Source: Promethearchaeota archaeon
Lineage (GTDB): Archaea > Asgardarchaeota > Lokiarchaeia > Sigyniarchaeales > SOKP01
NCBI GenBank assembly: GCA_016839705.1
Contig: JAEOTR010000017.1
Span: forward strand, 1 to 64,000
Reading direction: 5' to 3'
Length of the DNA stretch: 64,000 nt
The notes beneath the pieces are model-generated. The model saw only the letters and a list, made by a program, of their open reading frames with translations, searched no databases and had not been told where the DNA came from. This document shows positions 17,763 to 25,644 of the stretch, one piece after another. Numbering within the stretch: the stretch's first letter is position 1; every line of letters starts with the position of its first letter. The translations under genes were made by a program, and so were the position numbers.

Positions 17763-18245
17763 TTGAAGAAAAATTGTGAAAATATAACTTTTCGTAGAAT
17801 TACAAGACATAATTACCGTCAAATAATAAATCTTAAAGTAAAACCCTATCAAAAATACCTAATTGCCTCGAATGCCGTATCAATGGCAGATGCTTATTTC
17901 TATAAAGAAGCATGGATGCGTGCTGTATATTCTGCTGAAACTCCTGTTGGATTTGTTATGCTTGCTGATAATTCACTGAAATTTAAATTTATTAAGCATT
18001 TTAAACCTCGTCTTTATATTTGGAGATTTATGATCGCAGATAACTATCAGAACCAAGGATTTGGTAGAAAAGCCATGGAGTTAATAATTCAGCACGTAAA
18101 ATCTAAATTTGGTGCAGATGAATTGATTACTTATACTTTACCTCAAAATAAAGATGCGTTAGAGTTTTATAGAAACTTAGGGTTTAAACCAACTGGGAGA
18201 AAATTAGCAATTGGAGATCTCGAGCTACAATTAAAATTAAAATAA
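17763..18245 (+). CDS. GNAT family N-acetyltransferase
   Basis: 160 residues with the GNAT core: N-terminal ITFRRITRHNYRQIINLKV strand-helix, the acceptor strands, and acetyl-CoA binding motif A at about 92-104 (FMIADNYQNQGFGRKAM, a Q-x-x-G-x-G/A loop). It ends with the LPQNKDALEFYRNLGF motif B. TTG start is inferred. The closest generic relatives are diamine or aminoglycoside-type acetyltransferases, but the substrate is unknown. Its end is 4 bases from the convergent S27e gene. Confidence 0.8.
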   Translation: MKKNCENITFRRITRHNYRQIINLKVKPYQKYLIASNAVSMADAYFYKEAWMRAVYSAETPVGFVMLADNSLKFKFIKHFKPRLYIWRFMIADNYQNQGFGRKAMELIIQHVKSKFGADELITYTLPQNKDALEFYRNLGFKPTGRKLAIGDLELQLKLK

Positions 18246-18249
18246 ATGT

Positions 18250-18456
18250 TTAGGAGAGAACTTCTAAGATTTTTGTAAGAATTCTTGCTTTTCCGCCTGT
18301 AGATTGAAGTAACGTTTTTCCACAGACTAAACATTGCACATCTGTTCCCGAGCATCCAAAAACTATTTGCTGGTTTCCACAATTTAAACACTTCACACGA
18401 AGAAATCTACTTTTTGGATGTGGAATAAGAACTTTTGATTTTTCATTTCTTGCCAT
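18250..18456 (-). CDS. rps27e: Small ribosomal subunit protein eS27
   Basis: 68-residue zinc-ribbon ribosomal protein: [16 protein letters not shown] and [10 protein letters not shown] give the four cysteine ligands, and the C-terminal TGGKARIL is the family motif. Directly downstream of L44e (22 bases), the pair normally found together in archaea. Here it is separated from aIF2-alpha, its usual downstream partner. Confidence 0.95.
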   Translation of the reverse strand: MARNEKSKVLIPHPKSRFLRVKCLNCGNQQIVFGCSGTDVQCLVCGKTLLQSTGGKARILTKILEVLS

Positions 18457-18478
18457 ATTAATATTTCCCTATTTTTAG

Positions 18479-18760
18479 TTAAACTTCTTGTAATTCAAGT
18501 CTTTTTACGCGATAAGATTTAGCATATTGTTTTTTACCGCATTCTGAACATTCTAAGATAGGAGTGCTCTTTTTGTTGATTTTTGCATTTTTATGAAATA
18601 TTTCCTTCGGAAAAGAACCATACCCCCTTTTTTTCCTTTCTACTTGACGGTCTGACCAAGATAGGGCTCGTCTCTTACCTTGTTTATATAATGTAACATT
18701 ATGAATTTGATGTGAACGGCAATTGGGACAGTATCGCTTTGTTGTTCTAGGATATTTCAA
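18479..18760 (-). CDS. rpl44e: Large ribosomal subunit protein eL42 (L44e)
   Basis: 93 residues of the E-site protein. YCPNCRSHQIHNVTLYKQGK and ECSECGKKQYAKSYRVKRLE carry the two zinc cysteine pairs and the basic C-terminus; GSFPKEIFHKNAKINKK matches the family's central loop. First gene of the L44e-S27e unit, divergent from pyrB. Confidence 0.95.
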   Translation of the reverse strand: MKYPRTTKRYCPNCRSHQIHNVTLYKQGKRRALSWSDRQVERKKRGYGSFPKEIFHKNAKINKKSTPILECSECGKKQYAKSYRVKRLELQEV

Positions 18761-18920
18761 TTTACTAGCACCTTTTATTTCTAATTATCTTGGGTAATTT
18801 TTCATAAATTTTAAGTTTTATTAGTTCTGTCTATTCCATTTAAATTACCATTTTTTAATAATAAACCATTTATATTTTCCTTACATAATGTTAATAAAAA
18901 CAATTTCAAGTAGAATTTAA

Positions 18921-19838
18921 ATGTTTCATGAGAAATTTCGCGAGGGAATCATAAGCGCCAAGCAGTTTGATAAGGATGATATTGAGTATATTTTAAGTAA
19001 GAGTAGAGAAATGATTAAAAAAAAAAACACAGATCTTCTTAACGGAAAAATCCTTGCTACCTTGTTTTTTGAACCTTCAACCCGCACTCGTCTTAGTTTT
19101 GAATCTGCTATGTATAGATTAGGTGGAAATGTAATCGGATTTCATTCTGGAGATGTTTCTTCTATCAAAAAGGGAGAAAGTATTGCAGATACAATTCGAA
19201 CTGTAGAAAATTATAGTGATTGTATTGTTATTAGACATTCGCTTGAAGGTGCTGCGAGAATGGCATCAAAATTTGCGAAAGTACCAATTATAAACGCAGG
19301 ATCTGGGAGCGGGGAACATCCTACTCAAGCTCTACTAGATTTACTAACGATAACTCAAGAGCTCGGTTCATTAGATGGTTTGAATATAGGATTAATGGGT
19401 GATCTTAAGTATGGAAGAACAGTTCATTCACTCTCAGTACTACTATCTAATTTTAATGTTAATGCTTATTTCATAAGCCCCGTAGAGTTGCAGATGAGAA
19501 ATCGAGATAAAGATTTTTTACGACAACGACAAATGAACTATAAAGAAATTACAAACTTTAGAAAGATTTTAAATACCTTAGATGTTCTTTATATGACTCG
19601 AATTCAGAAAGAAAGATTTGTTGATTTAGAAGAATATGAGAAGATTAAAAACTTCTATATTTTCAGAAAAGAAGATCTTGAAGATACTAAGGAAAATTTT
19701 CGGTTATTACACCCTTTACCCCGTGTTAATGAAATCTCACCAGATGTAGATAGTTCAAATAAATCGGTTTATTTTAAACAAACTTTTTATGGAATTCCAA
19801 TGCGAAAAGCCATTTTAGCAGAAATGATGCATGATTAG
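18921..19838 (+). CDS. pyrB: Aspartate carbamoyltransferase catalytic subunit
   Basis: Second step of de novo pyrimidine synthesis: carbamoyl phosphate plus aspartate gives N-carbamoylaspartate. In 305 residues: carbamoyl-phosphate signature FEPSTRTRLSFE at about 51-62, HPTQALLDLLT near 137, the aspartate-binding RIQKERF and the C-terminal HPLPRVNEI loop. The regulatory subunit gene pyrI, usually directly downstream in archaea, is absent here; the next gene is convergent. No fusion. Confidence 0.95.
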   Translation: MFHEKFREGIISAKQFDKDDIEYILSKSREMIKKKNTDLLNGKILATLFFEPSTRTRLSFESAMYRLGGNVIGFHSGDVSSIKKGESIADTIRTVENYSDCIVIRHSLEGAARMASKFAKVPIINAGSGSGEHPTQALLDLLTITQELGSLDGLNIGLMGDLKYGRTVHSLSVLLSNFNVNAYFISPVELQMRNRDKDFLRQRQMNYKEITNFRKILNTLDVLYMTRIQKERFVDLEEYEKIKNFYIFRKEDLEDTKENFRLLHPLPRVNEISPDVDSSNKSVYFKQTFYGIPMRKAILAEMMHD

Positions 19839-19852
19839 ATTAAAAACCTTCA

Positions 19853-21808
19853 CTATTTCTTATTATTTCCGAATGTGAAAGCATTTATCTTTGAATCAAA
19901 TAATAATTTTAATTGTTTTTTTTCATTATTTTCATCGAAATGAAATTTTTGATTGAAAATAGATCCCCCATCAATTAAATTCTCAAATTTTCTGAAATAG
20001 TTAACCTTTTTTGTCAATGATAGTAGAGAGTTCTCTCTAATGATTCTGGAGGAATATCTATTTAAACCTTCCTCCCTACTTTTGATTTCACTATGCCATG
20101 AATCCTTTAGATAGTTGTCATCATGTGGTTGATTTAATATATATCTTTCATTTTCCTCTTCATTCTGTTCTTCAATAATTCTTCGCATTCCTGTAAAAAT
20201 TTCTAGGGCAAATTTTAAACTACTTTCTGTTCTGTCAAGTTCTATTCCACAATGATTTATAACAGCTTCATTTAAACCAAAAAAGCTGATCCCTTTTATT
20301 GATTCCTGAATTAAATTCTCTCTATGGCTTTTAAAAATTTCCGAGCTTAAAGTATCCCACTTCTTATTAAATTTTAATTTCTTTGTCACTAGATCTTTTT
20401 TATAATTGAATAGTTCAAAAACTAGATTTAGTTTATCTTGTAATAGTTCAAAAAATAAACCATCATTTTGATTTGCTTCCATTGAAATCATGTGCAAATT
20501 AATTAGAATCTTATCTAAGATGATCTCGTTGGACATTGGATTGTCTATCTTAATCAGTGTAGAATTCAGCAAATTTGAACATGAGTTATTGTAAATAATT
20601 ATATTTTGTCTTAGAGAATTCGATAGATGTTCAAATATTAAATTATTTTGTGAATAAAAATTAGCAAAGTCTGAGAAACCAAATTCTAATAATAGTCCCT
20701 TATTATTTGTATAATTGTTATTCAAAGAATCTAAAAATAATTTAGCAATGTGATTCACATTTTGAGATTTAAATTCTAAAGTTAAATGATGTTGATTATC
20801 TTGGAAATTTTCATTATATCTGTGCATTTGAGATGTCAGTAGGTTTATCAGATGAGTATTATTTTCTAGTCCATTGTATTTGAATAGAAAATTATTGTCA
20901 AAATCGCCCAATACTATATCTTCAGTAATATATTGCTTAATTTGATATAAAAAATCAAAAAGATTTAAAATTATATTAATAGAATCTTTCCTTTCAGTAA
21001 ATTGGTTTGATGAATTTGAATAATTATTGAATATGTATTCTAGTACGGTATCAGTTTTTATGTAGATGCTCAAGGGTCTTAAACTCCAATAGTTTAAATG
21101 AAGGAGGGCTATTTCTCCAGATAAATACAAATCGGCTAAATTCTTTGGAAGTAGATTCAATAATAAAAACTGCTCAGAAACATCTGAGCCTAATTTCTTG
21201 ATAAATTTATCTGGTGTAAATTCCTTTAAATTGAATAATTTAGATGCTTCATAAGGTGGTGTACCTAATCGAGTAAGCTTGTGCCTTACTTCCTCTAAAC
21301 CATTTTCTAATAAAATCGCATTTATATACTCACGCATCAATGGAGTAGTTAAATATTCAATATTTGTCCTAGCTAAGCGTTCTTCCACTTCATGAGCAAT
21401 TTTTCTAGCTAAAAACCGCTCCATTCTACCCTCAGTTATAAGATAATCTTCAATCTTGCTTGAATCAAAACTCTCTTTAGAATATTTTGAGGTTCTAATC
21501 ACTCGCGTTTTAGATTTATCTAGAAGGATTTGTTCGATTGATACAATATTCTCTAAAATTCGTTTCCCTAATTTAGTAATATAATAACCATATTCTGTTG
21601 AATTAATCAAATCGCATTTTTTTAATTCATTTAAATGAAATGAGAAATTAGGTGAAGAAAAATCACCTTCCAAAACATCTCTCTGAAGTTTTGAAAAGGA
21701 TAAAGGATTTTGAGAGTGGTTCAGCTTTTTCAAAATATCTATCCTTATCTTTTGACCTAATGTTTTTAATTGTTTTCCTAATAAATCCTTATTTTTGTCG
21801 GAATTCAC
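19853..21808 (-). CDS. Winged-helix / ATP-cone / NrdD-like protein lacking the glycyl-radical site
   Basis: 651 residues with three parts. (1) Residues about 8-90: ArsR-like winged helix (LGQKIRIDILKKL, FSFHLNELKKCDLI, YYITKLGKRIL). (2) About 100-193: ATP-cone, with RVIRTSKYSKESFDSSKI and LTRLGTPPYEASKLF. (3) About 200-640: similar in layout to anaerobic ribonucleotide reductase NrdD, with LYLSGEIALLHLNYWSLRPL (cf. S-G-D-I-H-I-H-D-L), GISFFGLNEAV, and late YSSRIIRENSLLSL plus LIDGGSIF (cf. Y-T-N-S-T-x-L-P and T-G-G-x-x-F-H). The C-terminal glycyl-radical loop (RVCGY type) and the zinc CxxC pairs are missing; only three Cys occur, none in a recognisable active-site context. It is therefore unlikely to be a reductase; a nucleotide-sensing DNA-binding regulator is inferred. 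Converges on pyrB. Confidence 0.75.
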   Translation of the reverse strand: MNSDKNKDLLGKQLKTLGQKIRIDILKKLNHSQNPLSFSKLQRDVLEGDFSSPNFSFHLNELKKCDLINSTEYGYYITKLGKRILENIVSIEQILLDKSKTRVIRTSKYSKESFDSSKIEDYLITEGRMERFLARKIAHEVEERLARTNIEYLTTPLMREYINAILLENGLEEVRHKLTRLGTPPYEASKLFNLKEFTPDKFIKKLGSDVSEQFLLLNLLPKNLADLYLSGEIALLHLNYWSLRPLSIYIKTDTVLEYIFNNYSNSSNQFTERKDSINIILNLFDFLYQIKQYITEDIVLGDFDNNFLFKYNGLENNTHLINLLTSQMHRYNENFQDNQHHLTLEFKSQNVNHIAKLFLDSLNNNYTNNKGLLLEFGFSDFANFYSQNNLIFEHLSNSLRQNIIIYNNSCSNLLNSTLIKIDNPMSNEIILDKILINLHMISMEANQNDGLFFELLQDKLNLVFELFNYKKDLVTKKLKFNKKWDTLSSEIFKSHRENLIQESIKGISFFGLNEAVINHCGIELDRTESSLKFALEIFTGMRRIIEEQNEEENERYILNQPHDDNYLKDSWHSEIKSREEGLNRYSSRIIRENSLLSLTKKVNYFRKFENLIDGGSIFNQKFHFDENNEKKQLKLLFDSKINAFTFGNNKK

Positions 21809-22205
21809 TTTACTTATAGAATTTAAACTAATTCTTTAAATCTGTTTATCTAAATTATAAGTTTATTAATTATATAAAAATTTGGAAATTCTTGAGTAAG
21901 TTGGTGGGAATTAGATAATATGTGGGTGATATAAGGAATAATTCTATAGAAAATAGAATAAATTCATAATCTCTTTATTATACTTAAAATCCTAAATTAC
22001 TAGATTTTTTGCTATATTATAAAATGAAATGGGAAATTTTTGAAGTAAATGATCTTCAATATTCACATTCTATGGAAGAGAATAATTCATTTCTGAAAAT
22101 CTTGCAAGGAAATTTAAGATTTTCAAAAAGTAGATAAATTCTATAAATTTATTTAAATCAAAATTTATTAATTAAATATAATTAGTAAAAAAATTATTAT
22201 ATCTC
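21809..22205. other. 397-base intergenic region without a convincing gene
   Basis: AT-rich spacer between the start of the winged-helix/NrdD-like gene and the 3' end of rps7 (both on the minus strand). A plus-strand 37-codon frame at 22024-22137 starts with ATG but has no ribosome-binding site and no recognisable motif. EF-2, which usually follows S7 in archaea, is not present. Confidence 0.4.
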
Positions 22206-22829
22206 TTATCTAGCTGAAACAGCTATTCTCTCTATTTCATCTTTTCGTTTTACAGCCCTAGACTCTTGGCTATTCTTCGCAGCTAGAATTAGTTCTTGAG
22301 CCAAATTTTCTTCAAATAGATTTTCGTTCGCATGAGATTTTGAACCGATTGCTTGAGCTAAATACTTCAGGGCAAGGTCAACTCGTCGCTGGGGCGCGAT
22401 ATCCACTGCTGACGCGTAACTGATACCGCCCATCGCAATTTTGGTGGTTTCTTCTCGTGGTGCTGTATTAACAATTCCATCAATTAAAATCTGGATTGGA
22501 TTTTCTCCTGTCATAAGCTCAATTAAAATAAAAGCATTTTTTATACTCCTCAGTAATTTCCCTTTTTTACCAGAATTGTATGAGCTTTTATGACCCTTAA
22601 TACGGCTTCCGATAAACCCAGGAGAGAGTAATCTATTAGCAAATCGTTCAATAACAGATACTTTAGAGGATTTCCAAAATCTTCTATGTTCATGTCTCCC
22701 CGCAGAATGAGGAACTATAATAGGTTTTAAGTTAATATAATTTTGTAGTGTTGGATCTCTAACCTCGATGTTTTCAAAAGACCATTTATTAAATAGCTCT
22801 ACATCTTTCTTAGTTTTACTCATAATCAT
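22206..22829 (-). CDS. rps7: Small ribosomal subunit protein uS7
   Basis: Primary 16S rRNA-binding protein of the small-subunit head. In 207 residues: N-terminal archaeal extension, ERFANRLLSPG, the helix NAFILIELMTGENPIQILIDGI with the family's N-P-I-Q, TKIAMGGISYASAVDIAPQRRVDLAL and the C-terminal RKDEIERIAVSAR. Starts 11 bases after S12. Last gene of the RpoA1-RpoA2-L30e-NusA-S12-S7 unit. Confidence 0.96.
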   Translation of the reverse strand: MIMSKTKKDVELFNKWSFENIEVRDPTLQNYINLKPIIVPHSAGRHEHRRFWKSSKVSVIERFANRLLSPGFIGSRIKGHKSSYNSGKKGKLLRSIKNAFILIELMTGENPIQILIDGIVNTAPREETTKIAMGGISYASAVDIAPQRRVDLALKYLAQAIGSKSHANENLFEENLAQELILAAKNSQESRAVKRKDEIERIAVSAR

Positions 22830-22840
22830 AACCTCCCCAT

Positions 22841-23278
22841 TTATCGCAACGGCTTTTCCTTTTTTCCGCTAAGAAGGGCTTCTAAACTCACCCCATTTAC
22901 CTTCACTACCCTGTAACGGACTCCTGGAAGATCTCCAATACTTCTGCCTTTTGCTCCACCGATCCCTTCTACTATAACCCGATCATGCTCTTCTATGAAG
23001 TTTAGCGCACCATCACCAGGCAAGAATGCTGTTACACCTTTCCCATTTTTTTTAAGTTGAATTCTTACACATTTTCGAATAGCTGAATTAGGTTGTTTAC
23101 TTTCTCGGCCAACCTTTTGAAGCACTATCCCAAGGGCTTGACAACTCCCTTCTAAAGGATCTACTTTCTGTTTTAGCTTGAGTATTCTTCTTTTATATTT
23201 AGTTTTTGACCATCGATATTTTTTCCGGTTAGTTTGAAGCTTTCTTGCTGCGTAAAGTCCTTTTGGCACTTTAATCAC
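22841..23278 (-). CDS. rps12: Small ribosomal subunit protein uS12
   Basis: Decoding-centre protein, 145 residues. [19 protein letters not shown] is the decoding loop and [27 protein letters not shown] the signature region. The archaeal N-terminal extension ([18 protein letters not shown]) is present. Upstream of S7 and downstream of NusA with a 161-base gap, so the ribosomal pair may have its own promoter. Confidence 0.97.
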   Translation of the reverse strand: MIKVPKGLYAARKLQTNRKKYRWSKTKYKRRILKLKQKVDPLEGSCQALGIVLQKVGRESKQPNSAIRKCVRIQLKKNGKGVTAFLPGDGALNFIEEHDRVIVEGIGGAKGRSIGDLPGVRYRVVKVNGVSLEALLSGKKEKPLR

Positions 23279-23439
23279 TCAATTTTTATTTATGATAATG
23301 TGAAAAAATACATGATAGAACTTAAAATTTTGGATACCACTCTATTTCTTAAAAACTAATATGCCATTATTCAGTTGGAAATAGGGTAAACATAATTTAA
23401 TAAATAGATAGGACCTCTTAAAGTAAAAAGAGAGCAATT

Positions 23440-23916
23440 TTAAATGTTTTTAGTATTTATAATTACGTTATCGACTTCGAAATATCTTAACACTAATTCC
23501 TTAATTTTTCTTATCATTGAACCTTCTTTACCAATAGCTTTTCCACGATCTTGAGGTCGTACAGTTATAATTACAGTTTTTTTTAAATTTCTACTTTCCT
23601 TTACTTCAATATCTTGTACAACAATAGAATTTTTGGTAGTTTGTAAGATATTTTGGATAAAGCGATCAAGGTTTTCTGAAAAAGCGATTACATCAATCTT
23701 TTTATTTAGTTTTGATTTTAAATCTTTGACGTGTTCACCTGCTTTTCCAATAGCTTTTCCAACGTCTTCTTCTTTTACTAAAAAAATAACTACTTCAGAA
23801 TTATACTCTTGATTCCTAAATATCAGGCAATCTTTAATAATGGCTCCTGAGATATTATTAAACAATGAAATAAGTTCCATGGATTCCCTATCAATCTTAA
23901 TATTTTTTTTTATCAT
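23440..23916 (-). CDS. nusA: NusA-like KH-domain transcription factor
   Basis: 158 residues made of two KH domains without the S1 domain of bacterial NusA, as usual in archaea. The two GXXG loops are GKAG (in VGKAIGKAGEHVKDL, about 74-80) and GKEG (in GKAIGKEGSMIRKI, about 130-136). RNA-binding elongation/termination factor by homology. Conserved position between L30e and S12. Confidence 0.93.
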   Translation of the reverse strand: MIKKNIKIDRESMELISLFNNISGAIIKDCLIFRNQEYNSEVVIFLVKEEDVGKAIGKAGEHVKDLKSKLNKKIDVIAFSENLDRFIQNILQTTKNSIVVQDIEVKESRNLKKTVIITVRPQDRGKAIGKEGSMIRKIKELVLRYFEVDNVIINTKNI

Positions 23917-23946
23917 CGAGATATCATTTATTATGTGTAATTAAAC

Positions 23947-24318
23947 TCAATGAGTTCTTAAAGTCAATAGATCTGAATCACCCTCTTGAACGACACCAAT
24001 AATAGAAATCATATAAGGTTTTGCACAAGCTAGGCCAAGATCCCAACTGGACCCTTTATATCTATAAATATAGGTTTTATCTTTCATGAGGGAAATATAG
24101 TAGTTTAGTTGGGTCTCTAATTCAGATGGACAATTATTTGCTATAATAATCATCTTAAAAGATTCATTTCGCAAATGTTTTAACACCTGCTTCTTACCAT
24201 ATATGAATTTTCCTGTATTCATTGCCACTTTCAAGTTAGTATCAATATCAAACTCTTTCTTTTTCTTACGAGACAGATCAAGTTTTTCTGCAACGTTTTT
24301 GCTTTTATTCTTTGCCAT
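23947..24318 (-). CDS. rpl30e: Large ribosomal subunit protein eL30
   Basis: 123 residues; the L7Ae/L30e fold starts near residue 28 with LKVAMNTGKFIYGKKQVLKHL, followed by KMIIIANNCPSEL and the C-terminal LGLACAKPYMISIIGVVQEGDSD with the SIIGV motif. A lysine-rich N-terminal extension of about 25 residues precedes the fold. Conserved in the rpoA2-L30e-nusA cluster. Confidence 0.93.
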   Translation of the reverse strand: MAKNKSKNVAEKLDLSRKKKKEFDIDTNLKVAMNTGKFIYGKKQVLKHLRNESFKMIIIANNCPSELETQLNYYISLMKDKTYIYRYKGSSWDLGLACAKPYMISIIGVVQEGDSDLLTLRTH

Positions 24319-24414
24319 GGTATTTTCAATTTGTGTCTGTATAATTAAGTAATAATAATATTATAATTTTTAAGTTTTTTTCGGTGTTTTTTATTTATAA
24401 TTTCAAAAAGAGTT

Positions 24415-25611
24415 TTATTTCTTGTTTTGTTTCAATATTTCCAAATTTGCATCAAGATCAAACATGACGTTCACACGCCCAGTACCGATCGGGGATATCT
24501 GTCCCACAATAACATTCTCAGGAATACCCAAAAGGCGTTCTTCTTCCCCATAAAGCCCTGCATCAAGTAGTTGGTTAACTGTTACCTCGAAAGCAGCTCT
24601 GGCAAAAACACTGGATTTTGACCCAGAGATTCCATGTCGTCCAATAGATTGAATTGAGCCTGAATAGCACATTAGGTCTGATAAAATAAGTAAATGTCTC
24701 AAATCAACATCTAATCCTTGTTGTTCAAGAACTTTTTGAGATTCCAGTATTATTGTTTGACGTGCAGCTTCAATACCATATAATTTTTCTATTTCATGAA
24801 TATGATTTGAAACAGATCTAGTATCGTCTACACCATCAATTTGAGTTACACCTTGCAAATTGGTACCTTCAGTTTTAATTACCCATTCTTTACCATCATC
24901 AGAGGGTGTTAATAGTCCTCTTTTTACACCTCTGATACCCTTCACTACTTTTTTCAGAATTTTTTCTCTTAATTTTTGTAAGCTCTGCAAATCTTCTATT
25001 CCTGGATCAATAATTATAGAATTTCCTTCACGTTTTATTGTCCCTTTCTTCTTATAACGTTTTAAAATTTCAGGGATATCATTAATATCAATTCCTTTTC
25101 TTTCGCAAATTTCTGGGATCAAATTAACAACAATCTGCCAATTTACAAAATCTAAGTCTACATCAGAGATTATCTGTTCTATCCGAATTTGTTCTATTCG
25201 GTTATGAACTTCTATGGCTTTTTCCTCAGTTTCATTATATTCGTCAATTAGATATACTTCCATTGCTGGTGTCGATGGAAATCGTCTAGCATCAACAATT
25301 TCGATTAGTCGTGGCAACCCTTGAGTAACTGAAAATTCTTCTACTCCTGCGTAATGAAATGTCTTCAATGTCATTTGAGTTCCTGGTTCACCAATCGATT
25401 GTGCTGCAACTGTACCCACTGGTTCTGAAGTTTCTACAAGTGCATTATTATAATTAATAAAAATTTTATTTAGTAGATACTCTAGTTGTTCTTTTTCGAG
25501 TTCCTCATCTTTTATTTTATCTCGAATTTTTTCAATCAAATCTTCAGGAATCCCATCTTTCTTCATTATCTCTAATTGCTGTTCTAAAAATTGTGAAGTT
25601 ATTTTTGCCAT
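24415..25611 (-). CDS. rpoA2: DNA-directed RNA polymerase subunit A'' (Rpo1C)
   Basis: C-terminal part of the largest polymerase subunit, 398 residues. The trigger-loop region [33 protein letters not shown] begins near residue 57 (only the key [13 protein letters not shown] stretch is diagnostic). The C-terminal clamp segment contains [36 protein letters not shown]. Starts 33 bases after A' ends. No intein. Confidence 0.97.
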   Translation of the reverse strand: MAKITSQFLEQQLEIMKKDGIPEDLIEKIRDKIKDEELEKEQLEYLLNKIFINYNNALVETSEPVGTVAAQSIGEPGTQMTLKTFHYAGVEEFSVTQGLPRLIEIVDARRFPSTPAMEVYLIDEYNETEEKAIEVHNRIEQIRIEQIISDVDLDFVNWQIVVNLIPEICERKGIDINDIPEILKRYKKKGTIKREGNSIIIDPGIEDLQSLQKLREKILKKVVKGIRGVKRGLLTPSDDGKEWVIKTEGTNLQGVTQIDGVDDTRSVSNHIHEIEKLYGIEAARQTIILESQKVLEQQGLDVDLRHLLILSDLMCYSGSIQSIGRHGISGSKSSVFARAAFEVTVNQLLDAGLYGEEERLLGIPENVIVGQISPIGTGRVNVMFDLDANLEILKQNKK

Positions 25612-25644
25612 TTCCTATCTCTCAGGTTATTTTATTTTATTTAA

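Noticed and set aside
22024..22137. 37-codon ATG frame on the plus strand downstream (3' side) of rps7
   Set aside because: No ribosome-binding site, no motif; such frames are expected by chance in AT-rich spacers.
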